From contig JADYYL010000158.1 in the NCBI GenBank assembly GCA_020853655.1, positions 1 to 18,160 of the forward strand: a stretch of DNA of 18,160 nt. The letters run 5' to 3'. Origin of the DNA: Deltaproteobacteria bacterium (lineage in GTDB: Bacteria > Bdellovibrionota_C > UBA2361 > SZUA-149 > JADYYL01). The position numbers were made by a program, and so were the translations under genes. Below are positions 1-6,003 of this stretch, piece after piece. The notes below the pieces were generated by a model. It did no database searches, was not told where the DNA came from, and worked only from the letters and a program-made list of their open reading frames with translations. Numbering within the stretch: the first letter of the stretch is position 1; the number at the start of each line of letters is the position of its first letter.

Positions 1-459
1 AGGAAATGCATACTCCTCGAGCACCACTTGGTGGATGATCCCTGAGCCCGGCTTCCAGAAATCGATGCCGTATTTCTGTCCCGCCGAGCAGAGGAAGTCA
101 TAGACCTCTCGGTTCTCGTTGACGGCGATAGGAAGGTCGCTATTGACCCCCTCGAATGCACGGATCAGGTGGTCGCAGTGAATCGAGCTCGGTACGGCGA
201 CCTGCTTCTTACCGCACTGGATGAACTGCAACATCGCCATCTGCGCCGTTGCATCCTGCATCGCGACGCGATCAGGGTAGAACTTCATCGACGACTTTCC
301 GCGGACGATGTCCTTGAGGGATCCGGTATGGCCCGTCAGGTGTGTGTAGAGGATCTTTTCTGCAAGAAGGAGTGGACGGCCAAGAGCCTTTGAGGTCTCG
401 GCGGCGGTGTTCTTGGTTCGTTCGTAGAGGGACTCGATGTAGGACGCGTCTATGATCAT
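1..459 (-). CDS. acn: Aconitate hydratase, mitochondrial type (5' part; runs off the left edge)
   Basis: Interconverts citrate and isocitrate in the cytoplasmic TCA cycle with a [4Fe-4S] cluster. The 153 N-terminal residues visible here carry family blocks: RVAMQDATAQMAMLQF near residue 65, VAVPSSIHCDHLI near 90-100 and FWKPGSGIIHQVVLEEYAFP at the edge. These match mitochondrial-type aconitase more closely than the AcnA/IRP type or AcnB. The CDHL block lies in the substrate/cluster-binding first domain; the cluster cysteines themselves lie further downstream and are outside the window. The start is the ATG at 459, followed by IIDASYIESLYERT; its ribosome binding site is weak. The gene is divergent from rarA with 79 nt between start codons, and a TATAAT box lies about 35 nt upstream. 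The reading frame is open from 459 to base 1, so this is a window truncation and not a broken gene. Confidence 0.93.
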   Translation of the reverse strand, partial: MIIDASYIESLYERTKNTAAETSKALGRPLLLAEKILYTHLTGHTGSLKDIVRGKSSMKFYPDRVAMQDATAQMAMLQFIQCGKKQVAVPSSIHCDHLIRAFEGVNSDLPIAVNENREVYDFLCSAGQKYGIDFWKPGSGIIHQVVLEEYAFP

Positions 460-493
460 AGCTCGTCTGAAAGTGGGATTTTTACGCCGTTTG

Positions 494-499
494 ATTATA
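494..499 (-). promoter_or_regulatory. Candidate -10 box (TATAAT) for acn, overlapping a -10-like box for rarA
   Basis: On the minus strand the gap contains a perfect TATAAT, placing a start site near 487 and giving acn a leader of about 28 nt. No good -35 is visible. The plus strand reads TATAAC at 498-503, which overlaps it and could serve rarA. The AT-rich core is flanked by a short inverted repeat, CCGTT/AACGG (488-506). Confidence 0.4.
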
Positions 500-538
500 T
501 AACGGCAGGAAACCTCAGAACTATCGAAAGTTTTCTGC

Positions 539-1954
539 TTGAGAACACCTCGCCAATCCGATGCGCAAAAGCGCACAAACGCCCCTGGCTTTTTTGAGCC
601 GGGCCTTTTTGAACAGGGCCCTTCTCAACAGAGCGGTGCGACAGCGCCTCCCGCGCCTCTCGCTGAGAGAATGCGGCCTCGTGCTTTAGACGAGATAATC
701 GGCCAAGAGAAAGCCGTAGGCCCTCATTCGAGCTTCGGGAAGATCCTTCGCTCTCCCGGCGTGCCAATTCCGTCAGTGATTCTGTGGGGACCACCGGGAA
801 CGGGAAAGACGACTATTGCACGCGTGATTGCGGATTCGTCGAACTACCGATTCGTTCGATTGTCCGGAGTGCTCGATGGCGTGAAGGAGTTGCGGGAGGC
901 CGTCGAGGAGGCGCAGACCGCACTTCGCACCGAGGGACGGCCGACGCTTGCACTCGTCGACGAGATCCATCGCTTCAATCGCGCGCAGCAGGATGCCTTC
1001 CTTCCCCATATCGAGAGCGGCCTCCTGACGATCATCGGGCAGACCACCGAGAACGTCAGTTTCCGCATTCGCGGGGCTTTGCTCAGTCGTCTTCGGGTCA
1101 TTCCGCTCGAGCCGCTGACACAACCGACGATCGAGGCGCTGCTCGAGCGAGCTCTGCGTGACTCGGATCGAGGCCTCGGCGCGAAGGAGCTGACCATCAG
1201 CGTGGAAGCGCGAGAATATCTCGCGCGGATGTCGATGGGAGATGCGCGCCGGGCCCTCAATGGACTCGAGTGGGCCGCGGTCAACGCCGAAGCGAGCGGA
1301 ACCAAGGAGATCTCGAAGGCCATCGTCGAGGAGGCTTTTGGCAACCAACCGGCGCCTTTCGATCAAGAGGGCGACTACCACTACGACTGCATTTCGGCGT
1401 TTATCAAAAGTCTTCGGGGTTCAGACCCCGACGCGGCGATGTATTACATGCTCCGATCGATCGAGAACGGAGAGGATCCGCTCTTTATCACCCGACGGAT
1501 GATCATCTTTGCCTCCGAAGACGCGTCGTGTGATCCACGGGCGCTCGAAATCGCGCTGAATGTCGATCGCGCTGTCGAGCGCGTCGGGCTCCCGGAGGGC
1601 CGCATCGCACTCGCCCAAGGCGTCGTCTATCTCGCGTGTTGTCAGAAATCCAACGCGTCGTATCGAGCGCTTCGCGACATGGAGAAGGTCGTTGCAGAGC
1701 ACCCTGATTTGGAGATTCCTCGTCGACTCCGCAATGCTCCGACGGAATTGATGAAGGAGATGGGGAACAGCGCGAACTACCGATACCCCCATGACTATCC
1801 CGGAGGGTTCGTGCCAGAGGGGTATCTCCCCGAGGCAATTCAACACCTCGAGGTGTATCACCCTACCGATCGGGGACTCGACGCGCAGATTCGGGAACGC
1901 CTTGACCGATATCGCGAGATGATTCGCGCAGAGAAGGGCGGGAAAAAGCGGTAG
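539..1954 (+). CDS. rarA: Replication-associated recombination protein A (RarA/MgsA AAA+ ATPase)
   Basis: Clamp-loader-like AAA+ ATPase acting at stalled replication forks; the Escherichia coli homologue is RarA/MgsA and the eukaryotic one WRNIP1. Visible motifs: PLAERMRPRALDEIIGQ (about 39-56), Walker A GPPGTGKTT (84-92), Walker B LALVDEIH (137-144), a sensor-1 region GQTTENVSF (about 167-175), and ALLSRLRV with the likely arginine finger near R184. The C-terminal half has the family's YRYPHDYPGGFVPEGYLPE block. At 471 residues it is slightly longer than usual because about 38 low-complexity residues (rich in Q, P, G and F) precede the conserved PLAER block. TTG at 539 is the only start codon between the upstream in-frame stop (TAA at 500-502) and PLAER; the next in-frame ATG, at residue 45, would cut into that block. 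The gene converges on trmH, 9 nt away. Confidence 0.95.
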   Translation: MRTPRQSDAQKRTNAPGFFEPGLFEQGPSQQSGATAPPAPLAERMRPRALDEIIGQEKAVGPHSSFGKILRSPGVPIPSVILWGPPGTGKTTIARVIADSSNYRFVRLSGVLDGVKELREAVEEAQTALRTEGRPTLALVDEIHRFNRAQQDAFLPHIESGLLTIIGQTTENVSFRIRGALLSRLRVIPLEPLTQPTIEALLERALRDSDRGLGAKELTISVEAREYLARMSMGDARRALNGLEWAAVNAEASGTKEISKAIVEEAFGNQPAPFDQEGDYHYDCISAFIKSLRGSDPDAAMYYMLRSIENGEDPLFITRRMIIFASEDASCDPRALEIALNVDRAVERVGLPEGRIALAQGVVYLACCQKSNASYRALRDMEKVVAEHPDLEIPRRLRNAPTELMKEMGNSANYRYPHDYPGGFVPEGYLPEAIQHLEVYHPTDRGLDAQIRERLDRYREMIRAEKGGKKR

Positions 1955-1962
1955 CGCTTTTT
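1943..1962. terminator. Compact bidirectional terminator-like hairpin containing the rarA stop codon
   Basis: Perfect 8-bp inverted repeat AAAAAGCG / CGCTTTTT around the 4-nt loop GTAG. The TAG in the loop is the rarA stop codon. On the plus strand the hairpin ends in five T; on the minus strand it also ends in five T because of the symmetric A-tract, so it could serve both convergent genes. Only three stem pairs are G-C, so its strength is uncertain. Confidence 0.55.
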
Positions 1963-1963
1963 G

Positions 1964-2671
1964 CTACTCGTCGGGGGTTGAGTCGATATCGCGCAACTTC
2001 CGCCTCTCCAGCTCGGCTCGAATCTTCGCGCCGTCTCGCACGGAAAGCTCTGCCCACCGCTCAAATAGCTCTTTGCGGTCACCCTCGGGGAGGAGGTCGA
2101 CCGCGCGTTCACCACTGACATCGCCGAGCACGGAACAGAACATCGTGATCGCCGCTGCGACCGAGATGTTGAAGCTTTCAACGAATCCAAACATTGGGAT
2201 GAATGCGCGAAAATCCGCGGATGCCCTAAGTTTATCGCTGATTCCTCGATGCTCATTGCCGAAGACAAGCGCCAGTTTCTGGTCGAACGGTAGCCCAAAC
2301 ACAGGGATCGTTTGTTCTTCGGCCGTGCCGTCGAGGTTTGGCGCTTCGAGTGTGACGAAGCGGAATCCACGCGCCCGCAGGCCGTCGATGAGCTCGGATT
2401 CGTCACGATAGCGGTGAATATCGAGCCACTGCTCGGCAACGAGACTGATCCCTCCGCTAAACGCAAACTCATCGCCGATGAGGTGCAGTTCCTGGATGCC
2501 AAATGCATCGGCGCTTCGCATGACGGCGGAGATGTTGTGCGCGTTCGCGACTCGATCGAGGACGATCGTCAGGCTCCGTGTGCGCTTCGACGCGACACGG
2601 TTAAGTCGATCTCGCCGTTCGGGGACGAGAAACTGGGCGATGGGGGATTCCTTTGAATGTTCGTCTGACAC
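1964..2671 (-). CDS. trmH: TrmH-type (SpoU/SPOUT) RNA 2'-O-methyltransferase, probably tRNA Gm18
   Basis: SAM-dependent knotted methyltransferase that methylates a ribose 2'-OH in RNA, most likely G18 of tRNA. The three SPOUT motifs are present: motif 1 NAHNISAVMRSADAFGI (43-59, with the expected catalytic Arg at about 52), motif 2 LVFGNEHRGIS (135-145) and motif 3 IPMFGFVESFNISVAAAI (158-175), which forms the knot and SAM site. The C-terminal tail with LLPEGDRKELFERWAEL resembles TrmH rather than RlmB or TrmL, and no RlmB-type L30e-like N-terminal domain is present at 235 residues. The start is a GTG at 2671, the most upstream start in the frame; its ribosome binding site is poor (GGAG is about 14 nt away). 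The exact RNA target cannot be read from sequence. It converges on rarA and diverges from the aldo/keto reductase. Confidence 0.88.
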   Translation of the reverse strand: MSDEHSKESPIAQFLVPERRDRLNRVASKRTRSLTIVLDRVANAHNISAVMRSADAFGIQELHLIGDEFAFSGGISLVAEQWLDIHRYRDESELIDGLRARGFRFVTLEAPNLDGTAEEQTIPVFGLPFDQKLALVFGNEHRGISDKLRASADFRAFIPMFGFVESFNISVAAAITMFCSVLGDVSGERAVDLLPEGDRKELFERWAELSVRDGAKIRAELERRKLRDIDSTPDE

Positions 2672-2727
2672 AGGCAGTGCGAATGCTCCGGAGCGGTGTT
2701 GAATGCGCGGCGCTCTGAACTTCTGTT

Positions 2728-2811
2728 TCTGAGGGGTTTGAGCGCTCGTGCTCTGACAAATTAGCTTATTGCTACTTACTTGTCAGAGCACGAGCCGAAC
2801 GACCTCTCAGA
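2728..2811. repeat. 84-bp palindromic element between trmH and the aldo/keto reductase
   Basis: Two 32-bp arms (2728-2759 and 2780-2811) face each other around a 20-nt spacer. The inner 16 bp are perfect: the right arm begins TTGTCAGAGCACGAGC and the left arm is its exact complement. Then come six mismatches, and the outer 10 bp match at 9 positions, ending TCTGAG...CTCAGA. Neither side has a T-tract, so it is not a normal terminator, and it lies between divergent starts. It could be a REP/MITE-like element or a cruciform regulatory site. No target-site duplication and no second copy were seen in this window. Confidence 0.85.
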
Positions 2812-2927
2812 TCCTTTCGAAGTCCGGCCGACTATATTACATACTCTGTTCACGTGGAGACACTCTCGGAATACTCGAGTCTCGTCGTCACCAACAGCCA
2901 CTCTCGTTTCTCCATTGAAGGATGTGC

Positions 2928-4067
2928 ATGGGTATTGCCGGACTCGCGTCGAAAGAGGGAACCACACGGTTCATGGAGCGCTTTCCCGTCGCGCTGGACA
3001 AGGCGAGCTCTCGGCGTTTTCGAAAGATGCGACCGAGTTCGGTCGGCATTGGCACGTATCTCGGACAACCCACGGCGGAAGATGATGCGGCATACACAGC
3101 AAGTCTCGCGCGGGCGCTCGCCCTCGGCTGCAATGTCATCGACACTGCGATCGTCTATCGCCACATGCGATCGGAGCGCGTTGTGGGGAAGGTGATTCAG
3201 GACGCGATCGCGGCACAAAAGATCGCGCGCGATGAGATCTTGGTATGCACGAAAGGCGGGTATTTCTCTTACGATGCCGATTCCGGCATCCCCGCGGAGC
3301 AATATTTCCAAAAGCACTTCATCAGTTCCGGCCTTGCGAGCGAGACGGACGTCGCACTCCAACACTCGCTTCGCCCGGAGTTCATCAAGCATCAGCTCAA
3401 CCAGTCGCTTACGAATCTCGGACTTGATTCCGTGGACATCTATTATCTGCACAACCCGGAGACCCAGCTTGAGAGGGTCGGTCGGGCGGCGTTCTTGGAG
3501 CAGCTCGCCGCGGCCTTTACTGTTCTCGAAGAAGCGGCGAGCGCGGGGAAGATCGGCTGTTACGGACTCGCGACGTGGGCCGGGTTCCGAGTGGCAGATG
3601 ACAACCCGAGCTACCTTTCCGTTGAAGAGGTCGTGAAGGTTGCGCAGAAGGTTGGTGGCGAGAATCACCATTTCGGAGCGATTCAACTGCCGCTCAATCT
3701 CAGCAAGACGGAAGGCGTCGCGCTCAATAAACAAACCGTGAAAGGGAAAACCTCAAAGGTCTCTGTCACCGCGGCTGCCGCGGAACATCGCATCGGCATC
3801 TTCGCATCGGCGACCCTTGATCAGGGGAAGCTGACGAAGTTCATCCCGCCGCTCGTGAAGCAGCACTTTCGAAAGTTGGAGAACGATACGCAGGTTGCGG
3901 TGCAGTTCGCGCGCTCGTGCACTGGGGTGGTGTCGGCACTGGTCGGTATGAAGACGTTATCTCACGTCGACGAAGCCCTCGGCATCTTCAACGCGAATCC
4001 CGAATCGCCCGAGAACTTCATCCGGCTCTTTGAATCGCCGGATCGAAGTCTCGTGACGAACCGTTAA
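2928..4067 (+). CDS. Aldo/keto reductase family oxidoreductase
   Basis: NAD(P)H-dependent (alpha/beta)8-barrel oxidoreductase; substrate unknown. The AKR catalytic tetrad is visible: Asp in NVIDTAIVY (residue 72), Tyr77, Lys109 in LVCTKGG and His175 in YYLHNPE. A C-terminal block, VVSALVGMKTLSHVDEAL, matches the cofactor-binding helix region. Two ATGs compete: 2922 and, two codons later, 2928. GAAGG at 2917-2921 touches the first ATG but sits 6 nt from the second, so 2928 is chosen (379 residues). The polypeptide is longer than a minimal AKR (about 320) because of an insertion after the Lys motif (GYFSYDADSG onward, to about residue 150) and an extended C-terminus. It is monocistronic, upstream of a terminator that lies inside the convergent lipoprotein gene. 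AT-rich TATATT at 2833-2838 could be its -10. Confidence 0.9.
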   Translation: MGIAGLASKEGTTRFMERFPVALDKASSRRFRKMRPSSVGIGTYLGQPTAEDDAAYTASLARALALGCNVIDTAIVYRHMRSERVVGKVIQDAIAAQKIARDEILVCTKGGYFSYDADSGIPAEQYFQKHFISSGLASETDVALQHSLRPEFIKHQLNQSLTNLGLDSVDIYYLHNPETQLERVGRAAFLEQLAAAFTVLEEAASAGKIGCYGLATWAGFRVADDNPSYLSVEEVVKVAQKVGGENHHFGAIQLPLNLSKTEGVALNKQTVKGKTSKVSVTAAAAEHRIGIFASATLDQGKLTKFIPPLVKQHFRKLENDTQVAVQFARSCTGVVSALVGMKTLSHVDEALGIFNANPESPENFIRLFESPDRSLVTNR

Positions 4068-4071
4068 AAGT

Positions 4072-4296
4072 TTATTCCTGACTACGCCGCCGATCTTGCG
4101 GCGTTTTCCAGTCTTCTTCCGCGGAGTTCACGCCGGCTTCGACGAGGTCACCCGTTCCCTCAAGGAGTTTCCCGGTGCCGACTTCGACGTTCTTCGCGGC
4201 GGCGCGCGCGTCCTCAGGCGGCCGGCCAGATGCGTAGCATCCACTCACGGTGATGCTCAAAACGACGCCGGATAGAAATGCGATCGTTGGTTTCAC
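4072..4296 (-). CDS. Small lipoprotein (74 aa), function unknown
   Basis: An N-terminal signal (MKPTIAFLSGVVLSITVSGC) has a lipobox ending at Cys20, so the mature 55-residue chain should be lipid-anchored. The mature part is hydrophilic with a repeated Gly-Thr-Gly pattern (EVGTGKLLEGTGDLVEAG) suggesting an amphipathic helix. Layout and size resemble entericidin-like lipoproteins, but I do not claim homology. The GTG start overlaps the stop of the preceding 66-residue gene in the 4-nt GTGA, and GAGGGA lies 3-5 nt upstream, so translation is probably coupled. It is the last gene of the MFS operon; its 3' end holds the hairpin likely to terminate the convergent aldo/keto reductase gene. Confidence 0.75.
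   Translation of the reverse strand: MKPTIAFLSGVVLSITVSGCYASGRPPEDARAAAKNVEVGTGKLLEGTGDLVEAGVNSAEEDWKTPQDRRRSQE
4085..4107 (+). terminator. Terminator of the aldo/keto reductase gene, inside the convergent lipoprotein gene
   Basis: CGCCGC (4085-4090), a 7-nt loop, GCGGCG (4098-4103), then TTTT. It begins 18 nt after the reductase stop. On the opposite strand these bases encode the lipoprotein C-terminus (KTPQDRRR). The T-tract is short (4), hence moderate confidence. Confidence 0.5.
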
Positions 4297-4493
4297 GTGT
4301 CCCTCGCTGCAATTGTTGAATTCATCTGCTGATGCAGATCGTGAATGACAGATATCCCGAGAATCCCGGGATTTCCAGACAGAACCATCAGCGTATCGTC
4401 TGTGACGTGATCAAGCACAGGCCACGCGTCGGAAAGTTGGGATGGCGAATCGTCGAAAACGTTCGAGCTTGAAGGCTCCTGAGTGGTGATCAC
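4293..4493 (-). CDS. Hypothetical 66-residue acidic soluble protein
   Basis: I do not recognise this family. The case for it being real is its geometry. The GTG start directly follows the TGA of the MFS gene with no gap, and its own TGA overlaps the GTG of the lipoprotein gene by four bases. The product is acidic and Ser/Asp-rich, with a hydrophobic middle (TLMVLSGNPGILGISVIHDL) and no signal peptide or cysteine. A sequence this short could stay open by chance, and no separate strong ribosome binding site is evident; initiation would rely on coupling to the MFS stop. Confidence 0.45.
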   Translation of the reverse strand: MITTQEPSSSNVFDDSPSQLSDAWPVLDHVTDDTLMVLSGNPGILGISVIHDLHQQMNSTIAARDT

Positions 4494-5690
4494 TCAGAGA
4501 GCCTTCTTGCCGAAGTAGCGGTACCAAACGATCAACAGCACGATCATCCAGAGGGTGCTCCACGCCGCATACACGGTGGCGAGAGAGTATCCCATGGAGA
4601 GGAACGCGCCGGGAACGATGTAGGTCACCATCGAGAGCGACGTGAGCCACCGATGGGTGAAGCGAGCGGCCTCGCCATGATCGTCGTACGGAAGAAGTTG
4701 CATGCGTTGTTTCACGAAGCCGTCGCATGCGGTTAACGCGATCATGCCGAGAAAGTAACAGACGCCTGCGGTGAGCAGGGTCGGCATCCTCCCAATTATG
4801 GGTGCACACAGGACAGCGGCGATGGACGCGACTCCCAGAATCATTCTGGATTGAGGTGGTCGCGAACTGCCGATGATCCCCCCAATTCCAGAGACCGTGA
4901 GGAGAGCGCCATACTCCCATTCCCCGCCACCCAGGTTGGTGACGATGAGCGGGAGGAATGCAAAGACGCAGAAGCTGCAATCCACCGTGAACTGCAGGAG
5001 GATCCATCCGCCCGTAGCCCGATCTGTGAAGGCAAGCCTGATTTCTCGGGCGAGCTTCTCGAACATACCGCCCGTTTGTCGTGGAGAGCGCGCCTCCGAG
5101 CCACGAAACTCCGCCGTCGGCCGGATGGCGAGGATGCACGCTGCCATCAAGACAAAGCTGGCAGCGTTGAACCACACCGGTGTGGAGAGAGCGAGAGTCG
5201 TCAGCGCGGCAGATGCGATACCCGCGAGGGCTCGACAGAAGTAGCGCGAGACGTCCTGAATCCGCACGAAGAGAAGCTGAAGTTCGATCTCCATCGTCTG
5301 CTTCGTGAGTGTCGCCAACGCAAGTTCGGACGGAGATCCGAACAGCGAGAGAGCCGCCCTTCCCAGGAACAGCACGCCGATCACGAGCTCCGGAGAAAGC
5401 GTCTTCGTTTCAGCGGCACCGACGGCCACTGCAACGACGACCATGACGAGCGCGAGAACCAAGTTCCCGAGGATCGCGCCGGACGCGGGTGGAAGGTGCC
5501 GAATGGCGCGCAGCACAGAGTGGTTGAACAGCGATGAGACGCCGACACCCACTGCTGGAAGAAGCGCCAGCACCAGAGACGATCCGCCGAGTTCCGCGAC
5601 GATCCAAGGTACCACCGCTGCATACGCCCAATCCCCGAGGGTGGACGCAGCGGCGGCGGTCGTAACGATACCGAATGTAAACCGCCTCAT
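4494..5690 (-). CDS. Major facilitator superfamily transporter
   Basis: Integral inner-membrane transporter, about 398 residues with roughly 12 hydrophobic segments: six between about residue 5 and 190, a charged loop with EFRGSEARSPRQTG and FEKLAREIRLAF, then six more ending IVLLIVWYRYFGKKAL. The size, the 6+6 layout and the cytoplasmic central loop fit MFS. The substrate cannot be told; drug or metabolite efflux is the usual role of such short MFS proteins. The start is the ATG at 5690 (MRRFTFGIVTT), because a G-rich AGGGGGG lies about 6 nt upstream. The frame stays open to an earlier start near 5804, but that would translate across the leader hairpin at 5706-5733 and add a non-membrane segment. 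First gene of the operon with the 66-residue orphan and the lipoprotein. Confidence 0.85.
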   Translation of the reverse strand: MRRFTFGIVTTAAAASTLGDWAYAAVVPWIVAELGGSSLVLALLPAVGVGVSSLFNHSVLRAIRHLPPASGAILGNLVLALVMVVVAVAVGAAETKTLSPELVIGVLFLGRAALSLFGSPSELALATLTKQTMEIELQLLFVRIQDVSRYFCRALAGIASAALTTLALSTPVWFNAASFVLMAACILAIRPTAEFRGSEARSPRQTGGMFEKLAREIRLAFTDRATGGWILLQFTVDCSFCVFAFLPLIVTNLGGGEWEYGALLTVSGIGGIIGSSRPPQSRMILGVASIAAVLCAPIIGRMPTLLTAGVCYFLGMIALTACDGFVKQRMQLLPYDDHGEAARFTHRWLTSLSMVTYIVPGAFLSMGYSLATVYAAWSTLWMIVLLIVWYRYFGKKAL

Positions 5691-5705
5691 CGCGCACCCC
5701 CCTGT

Positions 5706-5733
5706 GCAGATCGATTCGAAGTCGAATCTCTGC
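5706..5733 (-). promoter_or_regulatory. Hairpin/dyad immediately upstream of the MFS ribosome binding site
   Basis: GATTCGA/TCGAATC (5713-5719, 5722-5728) with a 2-nt centre, extended by GCAGA/TCTGC (5706-5710, 5729-5733) across a 2-nt bulge. It gives 12 paired bases ending only about 3 nt before the G-rich ribosome binding site. As RNA it would hinder or gate translation; as DNA it is a typical operator-like palindrome. Confidence 0.6.
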
Positions 5734-5835
5734 ATCGGGAGGTGCGGCGATGAGGGCGAAAACCGGGACGATTCGACACCCCCGCAAGAGGGCGGAATCA
5801 ACAATCTGCCGGGAAAGGAGGAAAGAAGAGAGAAC

Positions 5836-5894
5836 GTCGCCTTGAATATACCACGGAACTTCGGAAGGTCCGAGTTCGCTCACTTCAAGGCGAC
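5836..5894 (-). promoter_or_regulatory. Extended -10 promoter embedded in a large dyad (MFS operon)
   Basis: On the minus strand TGGTATATT provides an extended -10 (TATATT at 5850-5845), with a predicted start site near 5838. The box lies inside a dyad: outer arms GTCGCCTTGAA (5836-5846) and TTCAAGGCGAC (5884-5894) are exact complements, and an inner GAACTTCGGA/TCCGAGTTC pairs with one bulge. The arm overlapping the -10 suggests an operator. The same sequence could instead act as the idh-operon terminator, since the downstream minus-strand sequence is pyrimidine-rich, but it lacks a clean T-run. Confidence 0.45.
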
Positions 5895-6003
5895 CCGCTC
5901 CGGTTTCGGAGCCGATGCATCGTCGCGGAGAGGCTCAACTTATTGAGATCACGGCGGATGGGTATGAGAGTCGAGCACTCCTGTCCTGGGAGCGGGAGTC
6001 CCT

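Larger units (their letters stand above)
5691..6003. other. Intergenic region between idh end and MFS start (313 bp)
   Basis: No convincing gene. On the minus strand it holds, in order, the idh 3' flank, a dyad covering an extended -10 promoter (5836-5894), a purine-rich (plus-strand) stretch at about 5806-5835, a second dyad (5706-5733) and the MFS ribosome binding site (about 5697-5703). This predicts a leader of about 150 nt for the MFS operon. Confidence 0.7.

Noticed and set aside
2850..3734. 294-codon open frame on the minus strand across the aldo/keto reductase
   Set aside because: Wholly antisense to a gene with an intact catalytic tetrad; no domain features of its own.
5691..5804. 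Earlier start for the MFS gene near 5804
   Set aside because: Would translate through the leader hairpin and G-rich ribosome binding site and add a non-membrane, Cys/Pro-rich segment; ATG 5690 has the ribosome binding site and begins right before the first membrane helix.
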